From the NCBI GenBank assembly GCA_014695345.1, contig JACJOC010000020.1, positions 1 through 64,000 of the forward strand: 64,000 nucleotides of DNA, written 5' to 3'. The translations under genes were made by a program, and so were the position numbers. This DNA is from Cyanobacteria bacterium FACHB-471. Lineage in GTDB: Bacteria > Cyanobacteriota > Cyanobacteriia > Elainellales > Elainellaceae. Positions 29,855 through 38,082 of the stretch are shown in pieces (within the stretch, counting starts at the first letter, position 1; each line of letters begins with the position of its first letter). The notes beneath the pieces were generated by a model. That model saw only the letters and a list, made by a program, of their open reading frames with translations, made no database searches and was not told the DNA's origin.

Positions 29855-30862
29855 ATGTTCGAACTGCTAACCCGAATTTTACTTTGGGCACTGATTGGTA
29901 TCATTCTCTGGCGCATTTTTCTCAACGTCATTCCCAGAATCTATTTGACCTGGCTGGGAGGACTGTTGATTTTTACTTTTGTCATCCTGGCTTTTCTCAA
30001 CCCAACTGACGATACGGTAGGGGCTGTCTGGCAAATTTTGTCAATTCCGCTAAAACCCCTTGGGCTATCGCTTCTACTATTGCTTAGTGCAATGCGCTCA
30101 GGGATCAAAGCAGTTGCAGGAAACCTGGTTTTGGCAGCAGCGTTAATTTTGCTCTTTTCCAGTCTGCCCCTGACAGCCTACTGGTTAACTTCCCAATCTG
30201 AGCGGTCTGCCGAGGCATTTGCTACTAATGACAATATTCCTGCTTTGACTTCAGCCCAGGCAATCGTCGTATTAGGAGACAGCTCAGGCTTGCTCGACTC
30301 CTCCTACCGGACTCGAACTGAGCTAGATGAGGATGGCATCAGTACTAACTTGACCCCTCGATTACTCTATGCAGCAAGGCTTTATCAGGAAGCAGGAAGT
30401 AACCCACTGGTAATCGTCAGTGCTGGGCTACAAGACCGTGAAGGGGAAGATACGAATGAAGTGCAGTCCATTACCAACCTGCTGGCGGGCACGGGAGTAC
30501 CTAGCAACCGGATTGTGATCGATTCAGAGAGTGCCGGTGCCCGCACCAGTGCTGAGGCAGTGGTGGAGATTTTAGAAGACCGGGGAATCAACAACGATGA
30601 TGCTTCGGTTGTCCTAGTTGGTTCTGCTGTGAGCATTCGTCGAGCTAGTTCCACTTTTGGGCGGTTAGATGTGGCAGTAATTCCCAGACCAACAGAATTT
30701 TCTGCCCTTTCCTTGCCAGGTAGCGATGACTTTACGTTGAGAATTGCAGATTTTGTTCCCAGTGTCGATGCGCTGGCTCTCACAACTCGCGTTGTCGATG
30801 AATACTTGACTTCGATTTACTACTTCTTACGAGGCTGGTTGTCTAACCCAATGGGAATCTAG
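29855..30862 (+). CDS. YdcF/ElyC-family (DUF218) membrane protein
   Basis: A 335-residue protein. Three or four N-terminal hydrophobic helices (residues about 4-115) precede a soluble DUF218 domain starting QAIVVLGDSSG, with LTPRLLYAARLYQEAG, VIVSAGLQD, GVPSNRIVIDSESAGARTSAEA and VVLVGSAVSIRRA. E. coli relatives affect envelope integrity and enterobacterial antigen lipid carriers. A role in the envelope is therefore likely. It precedes the ABC transporter by about 80 bases. Confidence 0.85.
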   Translation: MFELLTRILLWALIGIILWRIFLNVIPRIYLTWLGGLLIFTFVILAFLNPTDDTVGAVWQILSIPLKPLGLSLLLLLSAMRSGIKAVAGNLVLAAALILLFSSLPLTAYWLTSQSERSAEAFATNDNIPALTSAQAIVVLGDSSGLLDSSYRTRTELDEDGISTNLTPRLLYAARLYQEAGSNPLVIVSAGLQDREGEDTNEVQSITNLLAGTGVPSNRIVIDSESAGARTSAEAVVEILEDRGINNDDASVVLVGSAVSIRRASSTFGRLDVAVIPRPTEFSALSLPGSDDFTLRIADFVPSVDALALTTRVVDEYLTSIYYFLRGWLSNPMGI

Positions 30863-30943
30863 TCAGCGCTGACTCGGTTACGATGGTTGAAGCAGTAGCT
30901 CGCTTTTGGGCGGGCTGTGCCTTGCTCTACCTTGCGCTCTACA

Positions 30944-32692
30944 ATGGCTCGTTCTCAACTCAGCAAACTGTCTGCTTACCTGCGCCCTCACTGGCGACAG
31001 GCTACTTTAGGAATTTTGGCGCTGCTAGTCGTTAATGCGCTGGGAGTTTATATTCCCATCCTGATTAGTAACGGCATTGACGGTCTTCAGGTGACGTTCA
31101 GTTTCAGACAAATCTTGAACTACGTCATTTTGATTTTGGTGCTGGCATCAGGAATGTGGGTGGTGCGAATGTCCTCGCGCATTCTCCTATTTGGGGTGGG
31201 GAGGCAAGTGGAGTTTGACCTGAAGCAAAAGATTTTTAATCACCTGCTCAAGCTGGAGCCTGCCTACTTTGCAAACAACACGGTTGGAGATTTAATTAGT
31301 CGTGCCACTAGTGATGTAGATAACATTCGGCGGCTGTTAGGGTTTGCCGTATTGAGTTTGGCAAATACGGTTTTTGCCTATGCACTCACGCTGCCCGTGA
31401 TGTTGGGGATCAATGTGCGGTTGACCTTGTTAGCGATCGCCGTTTACCCCATCATGCTGTTTCTCGTCCAGAGTTTTAGTAATCGCCTCCGCAACGAGCA
31501 GCTTCAGGTGCAGGAAGAAACATCTAGCCTGAGCGAACTGATTCAGGAAGACATGAGCGGCATGGCGCTGATCAAGATTTACGCTCAGGAAGACAACGAA
31601 CGTCGGGCCTTTCAGGAGTTTAACCAACAGCTTTTGACGGCAAACCTGAAGTTAGCCAAAACTCGAAATACGTTATTTCCCTTGCTGGGTGGATTGGCTA
31701 GCATCAGTCTGCTGGTGATTTTGGGAGCAGGGGCAGGGGCGATCGCGGATGGCATTATTAGCATTGGGGACTTTATCGCGCTGCTGCTTTACGTTGAGCG
31801 GCTCGTGTTTCCCACTGCTCTGCTAGGCTTTACGATCACCGCTTACCAGAGAGGTGAGGTCAGCATTGACCGCATCGAATCGATTCTCACGGTTGAGCCA
31901 AAAGTGCAGGATGCACCAGGCGCAATCTCACTCCCTCGATCTGAGGTGAAAGGCTGGTTGAGCGCTCAAAACTTAACTTATACCTACCCCGGTGCCAAAG
32001 TTCCGGCTTTGGATGCGGTTAGCTTTGCGATTAAACCTGGAGAAACGGTCGCAGTAGTGGGGCCAATCGGTTCTGGCAAAAGCACTCTGGCAAATGCTCT
32101 GCCCCGCCTGCTCGACATTGCGCCTGGGCAACTGTTTGTCGATGGCTATGACATCACCCAGGTGCGGCTCAAAGACTTGCGGGCGGCGATCGCCTACGTC
32201 CCTCAAGATAGCTTCCTGTTTAGCACTACCATCAAAAACAACGTCCGCTATGGCGACCCGCTAGCCGAACAAGACGACGTTGAATACGCTGCTAAACAAG
32301 CCCAAATTCACCCCGAAATCCTCAACTTCCCGCAGCAGTACAAAACCGTTGTGGGAGAGCGTGGAATCACGCTCTCCGGTGGACAACGCCAGCGCACAGC
32401 TCTAAGCCGAGCGCTGTTAGTCGATTCCCCCATTCTCATCCTGGATGATTCGCTCTCCAGCGTAGATAACCAGACCGCCACCGAAATTCTCAAAAATCTC
32501 TCTGAAGGCACCCGTCGCAAAACCGTCATTTTCATTTCCCATCAGCTTTCGGCAGCAGCAACTGCCGATCGCATTCTGGTAATGGATCGGGGACGGATCG
32601 TTCAATCGGGCAAGCACTCTGAACTGCTAGCACAATCAGGTTTATACCAGACCCTTTGGGAGCAGCACAAACTAGAGGAGATCCTGCAATAG
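30944..32692 (+). CDS. ABC exporter (fused membrane and ATPase domains)
   Basis: A half-transporter of 582 residues in the MsbA/lipid-multidrug class. Six N-terminal membrane helices (about 20-300) include the typical KLEPAYFANNTVGDLISRATSDVDNI loop. The ATPase has Walker A GPIGSGKST, the Q-loop VPQDSFLF, signature LSGGQRQR, Walker B ILILDDSLSSVD and the switch His in FISHQLSA. The ATG at 30944 is preferred to a GTG nine codons upstream. It would work as a homodimer; the substrate is unknown. Confidence 0.93.
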   Translation: MARSQLSKLSAYLRPHWRQATLGILALLVVNALGVYIPILISNGIDGLQVTFSFRQILNYVILILVLASGMWVVRMSSRILLFGVGRQVEFDLKQKIFNHLLKLEPAYFANNTVGDLISRATSDVDNIRRLLGFAVLSLANTVFAYALTLPVMLGINVRLTLLAIAVYPIMLFLVQSFSNRLRNEQLQVQEETSSLSELIQEDMSGMALIKIYAQEDNERRAFQEFNQQLLTANLKLAKTRNTLFPLLGGLASISLLVILGAGAGAIADGIISIGDFIALLLYVERLVFPTALLGFTITAYQRGEVSIDRIESILTVEPKVQDAPGAISLPRSEVKGWLSAQNLTYTYPGAKVPALDAVSFAIKPGETVAVVGPIGSGKSTLANALPRLLDIAPGQLFVDGYDITQVRLKDLRAAIAYVPQDSFLFSTTIKNNVRYGDPLAEQDDVEYAAKQAQIHPEILNFPQQYKTVVGERGITLSGGQRQRTALSRALLVDSPILILDDSLSSVDNQTATEILKNLSEGTRRKTVIFISHQLSAAATADRILVMDRGRIVQSGKHSELLAQSGLYQTLWEQHKLEEILQ

Positions 32693-32708
32693 CAAGCCCA
32701 GACAGCTT

Positions 32709-32743
32709 GTGGGAGGCGCATTCTAGAGAAATGCGCCTCCCAC
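32709..32743. terminator. Hairpin after the ABC exporter gene
   Basis: GTGGGAGGCGCATT and its complement form a perfect 14-bp stem with a 7-base loop, 16 bases after the stop. No T-run follows, so it may be a dispersed repeat that also ends transcription. Confidence 0.7.
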
Positions 32744-32889
32744 CGATCACTCACTCTAAAGCTGGGTTAGAACTGTTGCAGATTGAACAAGAATTTTAAA
32801 GCTGTCCTTTTCAGCAAATGAACAGTGATATGATTGCTTCGCTTCATCGATCTAAGGGGGAATCACCTCCTGGAAGCCATCGGTTAAAT

Positions 32890-33045
32890 TCTTAAGGTTT
32901 TGCCCTTATTGGAAATACCGGGTTTGGGGAAAGTCATGCCTGCGATCGCACCAGGCAACGGTGCAAATCCGTCGCTGTCTCGCAACTGTGAAGAAGCCAG
33001 CTTTTGACTTCCAGCCAGAATACCCATCGATGATCTGCCTTTGTT
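32890..33045 (+). promoter_or_regulatory. Cobalamin riboswitch upstream of hupE
   Basis: The conserved core GGTGCAAATCCGTCGCTGTC followed by TCGCAACTGTGA matches the AdoCbl riboswitch junction. A CCAG...GAATACCCATCGATGATCTGCC tail resembles the 3' B12-box half. The 5' side carries GGAAATACCGGGTTTGGGGAAAG-like and ATGCC elements. Limits are approximate. It should lower hupE expression when cobalamin is plentiful. Confidence 0.85.
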
Positions 33046-33064
33046 TATCTGCGAGGTACAGATT

Positions 33065-33730
33065 ATGGCAATTCTGCGTTCTACATCCACTCAATCGACT
33101 CAAAGTTTAAATCGTCTGTGGGCTGTTGTTTCACTCACCGGGTTGAGTTGGTTAGCCACAACGCTTCCGGCAATGGCTCACCACCCTTTTGGCGGCAAGG
33201 CTCCAACTAATTTTGTAGAAGGATTTCTCTCAGGGCTGGGGCACCCCGTGATTGGGCTGGATCATTTCATTTTTGTTATTGCAATTGGTTTGATTGCTGC
33301 CAGACAAGCACGGGGAATTTTTGTCGTTGCCGCGTTTTTGCTTACTGCAATGCTAGGAACCAGTCTGCACCTGGCATCAGTGAACCTGCCTGCTTCTGAG
33401 TTAGTGATTGCTGGTTCAGTCGTGGCATTTGGCGCAATGCTGCTATTTGAGAAGAATCTGAATTTGCTGATGATGGTGCAACTAGGGGCGATCGCCGGAC
33501 TCTTCCACGGTTATGCCTACGGTGAAGCAGTCATCGGTGCAGAAATGGCCCCTATCCTGTCCTACCTGGCAGGCTTCACGCTAATTCAGTTTGGCATCGC
33601 CGCAGTTGCCCAGCAAATCGGTAGAGCCATTCTTCAAAGAACTCCCGGTCAACCGACAGCCATCCGCTTTTCTGGTTTAGCCATCTGTGCAGCCGGATTG
33701 GTATTTCTGACAACCTCACTCGTGGGTTAA
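33065..33730 (+). CDS. hupE: HupE/UreJ-family cobalt/nickel permease
   Basis: A 221-residue membrane protein. A signal-like N-terminus ends at PAMAHHP, after which HHPFGGK and GLGHPVIGLDHFIFVIAIGL give the HupE signature (H-P-x5-D-H). About six membrane helices and the second signature GLFHGYAYGEA follow. The family moves Ni2+ or Co2+. The cobalamin riboswitch directly upstream argues for cobalt supply to B12 synthesis, matching cbiB and cobA-hemD elsewhere in the window. The ATG at 33065 is chosen over an upstream TTG. Confidence 0.93.
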   Translation: MAILRSTSTQSTQSLNRLWAVVSLTGLSWLATTLPAMAHHPFGGKAPTNFVEGFLSGLGHPVIGLDHFIFVIAIGLIAARQARGIFVVAAFLLTAMLGTSLHLASVNLPASELVIAGSVVAFGAMLLFEKNLNLLMMVQLGAIAGLFHGYAYGEAVIGAEMAPILSYLAGFTLIQFGIAAVAQQIGRAILQRTPGQPTAIRFSGLAICAAGLVFLTTSLVG

Positions 33731-33844
33731 TAGGCAGAAAAGTGTCTGTCTAACGATGAGCGTCACCGGCGACAGATATTTCTGAACTGAGACTAGCTCC
33801 GCTATTCCATTCAGTACACACAAGGGTTAGCTGGCGATCGCACT

Positions 33845-34936
33845 TCAAAGCTTCTGAACCGTTGATGCAGAGTTTGAACTTAAGGCGGTAGACAAAAAGT
33901 CTTGAGATTTCTGAATCTCTAAGTCCAGCTTAGGGATTATAGGAGAGTAATCAATCTCTAAGTAATTGTCGGGAACTAGTTCAGACTCGGCTTCAGCCAA
34001 AATAATGCGATCGCCCAACCCTAAATGATTCAACAAATCCAATACTTTACGCACTTTGTATTTATTGCTAAATACGGTGAACGGTTTCCTAAAAATAATA
34101 GAGAATACCGTTCCGTGGAAGAAGTTTGTAATGACGTAAGAGGCATTAGCAAAATAACCTAACCACTCCTGCGGGCTAACACCAACCAAATTGATGTCAG
34201 CAACCTGGTTGTAATACCCGATAGAGACAATGGTCAACTTCTTGTTGCGAGCCACTTCCTTGATAAACGTTTCCTGTTCTTTCTTTAGTCTAGTTTCATA
34301 ATAAATCAACAGATAATCCTTCTTAAGACGAGGCTTAAGAAGAATGTCTTCGTAATGGGTTAAAAAGGTAGGATCAAGCACTCGTGTTGCCTGCTTGTTA
34401 CATTCATTCTTAAGCAACTGCAAGCTGTTTGTATCTCGCACCGAGAGTGAGTCAAAATCATGAATGAGACGACAAATTTCCTCTCGTTCTGCACCTAGCG
34501 CATCTAAATTCCCAAAACTAGGGGCATAGCTGATTTTAAGAGTATTTGGTTTATAAATAAAATTTAAGAAATATGAGGGATCGTAACCACGGACTGATTT
34601 GATCTTCCAAACTTCATCGCTACCTGCAATGACAGCATCATAATGTTGAAATTTGGCTCTTATATTATCTCTGGTGTAAGCCTTATCTCTGCTTAACTGA
34701 GTTTGAGATCGCAGAAATCTTGCCATCTTCCAAGATTTTGCTACACATCTTAGCCAATGTTTGCTAGCGCGAATAGGATAAATATCTTTTCGATAAAACC
34801 TAACGGCGGCAACGGGTCGATAGTCGATTAACTCACAGCTATGTCCCCTACTTTTAACAGCCTTTTGCAGAGCGTATGCCTGTAAAGTTGCACCATAGTT
34901 TGTCGTGTGATGATAGGTTAAAATTCCTACTTTCAT
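33845..34936 (-). CDS. Polysaccharide pyruvyl transferase family protein
   Basis: A 363-residue protein starting KVGILTYHHTTNYGATLQAYAL, the family hallmark. Further signatures are DAVIAGSDEVWKI, YAPSFGN, SVRDTNSLQLLK and NASYVITNFFHGTVFSIIF. Such enzymes add pyruvate ketals to sugars of surface polysaccharides. The gene stands alone and is relatively AT-rich compared with its neighbours, which may mean transfer. The acceptor sugar is unknown. Confidence 0.9.
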   Translation of the reverse strand: MKVGILTYHHTTNYGATLQAYALQKAVKSRGHSCELIDYRPVAAVRFYRKDIYPIRASKHWLRCVAKSWKMARFLRSQTQLSRDKAYTRDNIRAKFQHYDAVIAGSDEVWKIKSVRGYDPSYFLNFIYKPNTLKISYAPSFGNLDALGAEREEICRLIHDFDSLSVRDTNSLQLLKNECNKQATRVLDPTFLTHYEDILLKPRLKKDYLLIYYETRLKKEQETFIKEVARNKKLTIVSIGYYNQVADINLVGVSPQEWLGYFANASYVITNFFHGTVFSIIFRKPFTVFSNKYKVRKVLDLLNHLGLGDRIILAEAESELVPDNYLEIDYSPIIPKLDLEIQKSQDFLSTALSSNSASTVQKL

Positions 34937-35281
34937 TTGTATTTTGTTAATAACACACCGTTACTCTTTCAGAAGGCGTTCTTTTGAGGAACAACTTAAT
35001 ATACCGGGAAAAAGCAGATTTTGAGCAGGTACTAGATTTAAGTCCGGATACTTAAGAATAGAAGTACAGGACTTAAACCTAAGCTCTGAGATCTGAAAAA
35101 TAAGTACTGAGAGTTTAGAAATATTAGAAATAAGGGTTTGAACCTTGCAGCAATTTCCACTTGGATAAACCACAAATCCCTACAGGGGCAGTTCGCGAAC
35201 TGCCCCTACGCTATGGCTCACCTATCGAAGAATGGCTGTAAGTGTAGAGCTTAAGAACTCATCAATAAGAGCAGTAGCCAG
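34937..35281. other. 345-bp spacer with a perfect 24-bp palindrome
   Basis: No gene is seen. At 35184-35207 lies the palindrome AGGGGCAGTTCG/CGAACTGCCCCT, a common cyanobacterial dispersed repeat type. Irregular ACTTAA/TTAAG-rich sequence fills the rest. Confidence 0.75.
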
Positions 35282-36679
35282 CTATTCTGCTTCGCCACCT
35301 ACCACAACATCACGAATTCGCAGGCTGGGACCACCACAGCCCACCGCAAGCCCGCTTTGTCCACCTTTGCCGCAGCCACCCGACTCATCCCAGTAAAAGT
35401 CGTCACCGATCGCCTCGATATCGCTCAGAGTACTAAACACATTACCGGAAAGGGTGACATCTCGAACGGGTTCGGCGATCGCCCCATTCCGAATCATCCA
35501 GGCTTCCCCAGCGGTGAAGGTAAACATCTCACCATTGGTCATGCCACCCAGCCAGTTGCGGGCGTACACGCCTTCTTGAATGCCGTTAAATAGATCGGCG
35601 ACGGGCGTATCACCTCGCTCAATCCAGGTATTCGTCATTCGCACGATGGGTGGATAGTGATAGCTCAAACAGCGTGCGTTACCTGTTGGCGCTTCATCTA
35701 GCTTGCCCGCTGTTTCTCGTGAATGGAGTCTCCCAACTAACACGCCATCCTCAATCAATTGAGTTGTGGTCGCCGGAACGCCTTCATCATCATAAAAATA
35801 GCTGCCCCGATGACCACCTGGTGCTGCCCCATCGAAAATTTGTAGCCCTGCTGGACCAAACCGCCGTCCCAACGTCATCACTTCCAGCAGATCAGGATTT
35901 TCGTAAGCCATATCGGCTTCTGACAAATGTCCAAAGGCTTCATGCACAAACAGCCCTGACAGAATAGGGTCAATTACCACGGTGTAAGTATTGCCTTTCA
36001 CCGCAGGCAACACTAATGCATCTACTGCCCGCTGTGCAGCACTTGTAACCTGCTCGTCCAGATTTTCCAAATCTTCATAGGCTTTACGAGAGCCTGTGGT
36101 TTCACGCCCCGTTTGCACCGTTTCACCGTTCCGGGCAGTTGCAGCAAAGCGCATTTCTAAATCAACCCAAGATTGCTCGATCAGGGTGCCTTCTGAAGTT
36201 GCTAGAATCACCCGCTGAGCACTATCTCCATACCGTACTGAAGTGGTAGCGATGCGGCTGTCAAAGCTTCTGAGAATTTCAGCATAGTGATTGCACAGTG
36301 CTTTCTTTTGAGCCAATGAAATGTGACGAGGATCGGTTCCCGTGAGCGGTAGTTGGCGAGTGTCTTGAATGGCCTCAATTGGCGCTAGCAGCGTTTCTTC
36401 ATCCCCGACTAGACGAGCAGCGGCGATCGCCTCTTCAATGCGCTCTGCCAAAGTCGAAAGCTGATTGAAGCTAGCAAAACCCCAACCCCCTTTGAAGCAA
36501 GCTCGAACTTGCCCGCCCACCGAAATTCCTTCGCTCAACGTTTCTACCTTGTCGCCGCGCAGGAGAATATCTGTCCCTTCTGCCTCTTCTAACCGAACTG
36601 ACAAGTAATCGACCTGAGAGCGATAGCGCCCAATCAGATCAGACAGCAGGTTTTGAGCATCAGTCAGCGCAGTAGACAT
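35282..36679 (-). CDS. TldD-like metalloprotease
   Basis: A 465-residue member of the TldD/PmbA family, in which a TldD-TldE heterodimer unfolds and cleaves small peptides. The metal-binding motif VHEAFGHLSEAD (HExxxH) is near residue 250, so this is the catalytic TldD type. VIDPILSGLFVHE precedes it, and the GKGGQSGLAVGCGGPSLRIRDV end is typical. The start is the ATG at 36679 (MSTALTDAQNLL). No PmbA partner is adjacent. Confidence 0.93.
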   Translation of the reverse strand: MSTALTDAQNLLSDLIGRYRSQVDYLSVRLEEAEGTDILLRGDKVETLSEGISVGGQVRACFKGGWGFASFNQLSTLAERIEEAIAAARLVGDEETLLAPIEAIQDTRQLPLTGTDPRHISLAQKKALCNHYAEILRSFDSRIATTSVRYGDSAQRVILATSEGTLIEQSWVDLEMRFAATARNGETVQTGRETTGSRKAYEDLENLDEQVTSAAQRAVDALVLPAVKGNTYTVVIDPILSGLFVHEAFGHLSEADMAYENPDLLEVMTLGRRFGPAGLQIFDGAAPGGHRGSYFYDDEGVPATTTQLIEDGVLVGRLHSRETAGKLDEAPTGNARCLSYHYPPIVRMTNTWIERGDTPVADLFNGIQEGVYARNWLGGMTNGEMFTFTAGEAWMIRNGAIAEPVRDVTLSGNVFSTLSDIEAIGDDFYWDESGGCGKGGQSGLAVGCGGPSLRIRDVVVGGEAE

Positions 36680-36827
36680 AGGAGCTTTTAAATGAATTAA
36701 ACGAGGAAGCTGACTTCTATTGTGCAACACCTTTCCTGTTTACGGCTCGATAAAGAGTGAGACTGAGAATCTGGATGAAGGGTGTTAGGGAAGATTTGAT
36801 GAAGTCTGATTTGTAGCTCGGTTCCTC

Positions 36828-36893
36828 GTGGGCTTAGCATTCGGCAAATGTCAGCTGGATGCGTCGGAAGTTATTGCCCGAATGCTAAGCCCC
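36828..36893. repeat. Dispersed inverted repeat, copy 1
   Basis: Arms GGGCTTAGCATTCGG-CAA and TTGCCCGAATGCTAAGCCCC flank about 26 bp. The same architecture and near-identical arms recur at 43233. Confidence 0.8.
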
Positions 36894-36926
36894 TACAGAA
36901 GACATTTATTTTGTGGCGATCGCTAA

Positions 36927-37268
36927 CTACACATTAAGATTTTGTCGGTTTAGCAGAATGTCCAGAATGTGGCGATTTTCTCGCTGTAGACCTCGTATCT
37001 TCGACTGCATTTCAGCGATGTCTCCTCGCTGCTCATTCATCATGCCAAGTAAATCTTGAATGCTATCTGTTAAGGTTTTTTGCATTTCACGCTGCTGTAT
37101 GCCTAGCTGCTGAACGGCTAGCAGGGTCACTTCAGCTATTGTTTCTAAGCGAGTCACACGGTCAGGTAAGTTACTTTCGTCATCGCTGTTTTCTATTCGA
37201 TTAGAAGTAGGCGTGGTAGTAGAGCTAGAAATTCTCTGCTGCAAAAGTGCTATTTCTTGATGATACAA
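36927..37268 (-). CDS. Hypothetical coiled-coil protein
   Basis: A 113-residue, helix-rich protein. A polar Ser/Thr/Asn N-terminus precedes a heptad-like region from about residue 36 to 113 (VTRLETIAEVTLLAVQQL...IAEMQSKIRGLQRENRHIL). Similar small proteins are common and uncharacterised in filamentous cyanobacteria. No partner is implied by the context. Confidence 0.6.
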   Translation of the reverse strand: MYHQEIALLQQRISSSTTTPTSNRIENSDDESNLPDRVTRLETIAEVTLLAVQQLGIQQREMQKTLTDSIQDLLGMMNEQRGDIAEMQSKIRGLQRENRHILDILLNRQNLNV

Positions 37269-37547
37269 ACGAACTCCATCGGCTTTAACTGGGAATCACG
37301 ATTGGAGATGTGAACTCCTGTTGAACAGGCGATCGCTCTAAAAACGAGATGCATCCCAAGACCCAAAAATCACAGTTTTTACAAAGGTAAGGATTATTGA
37401 GTTTCCAGGCGAAATTTCACGTTCCTACAGGTTGGATTGCTCTATCAATTAGCTTCCTTCTGACAAGATAGATCCCATAGAATGTCTTTAAGAAATATTA
37501 AGGCAATGCTCGTTAAAGCCGTAGTTTGAGCAATAGAGGAGAACTGG

Positions 37548-38024
37548 ATGTCAGGTATCAGAGATCTGTTAGAGCCGATCGCCGCCTGGTTTCGCGACTT
37601 TGGAATGCCTGAGCCGATTGTGCATTGGGGGCATCCCTTAATGATGGGGATTGTTGTATTTGTAATGGGTAGCTTTGTTGGCTTGGCAGGTTGGCGTGGT
37701 AGGGCTGCCACCGATGAAGCTACAGCCGTGAAGAGCCGTTCTGACCACCGTAAGCTGGCTCCGCTGATGTTTGCCTTCATTGCGGCAGGCTACACAGGTG
37801 GTGTTTTGTCCTTAGTGATGCAGAATCAACCGATCTTTGAAAGCCCACATTTTTGGACTGGTTCGGCCGCCGTACTGTTGTTGGGGTTGAATGGGGCGAT
37901 CGCTGCCACTGGGTTTGCCAAGAAAACTTCCCTTCGCACCCTCCATGCCTACTTGGGCAGTGCGGCTCTCTGTGTGCTGTTTCTCCATGCCGTTTTTGGC
38001 TTAAAGTTGGGTTTGTCCATTTGA
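37548..38024 (+). CDS. DUF4079-family membrane protein
   Basis: A 158-residue protein with four hydrophobic helices and conserved His residues at WGHPLMMG, DHRKLAP and LHAYLG/FLHAVFG, compatible with haem-binding cytochrome b-like bundles. A GGAG site precedes the ATG. The family is nearly restricted to photosynthetic organisms, and its function is not established. It precedes comEC by about 60 bases and may be co-transcribed. Confidence 0.85.
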   Translation: MSGIRDLLEPIAAWFRDFGMPEPIVHWGHPLMMGIVVFVMGSFVGLAGWRGRAATDEATAVKSRSDHRKLAPLMFAFIAAGYTGGVLSLVMQNQPIFESPHFWTGSAAVLLLGLNGAIAATGFAKKTSLRTLHAYLGSAALCVLFLHAVFGLKLGLSI

Positions 38025-38082
38025 GCTAGATTCCCAAATGGTTTTGGGTTAACTAGCGGAAGAGTTGTGGGGGTCAGCATCT

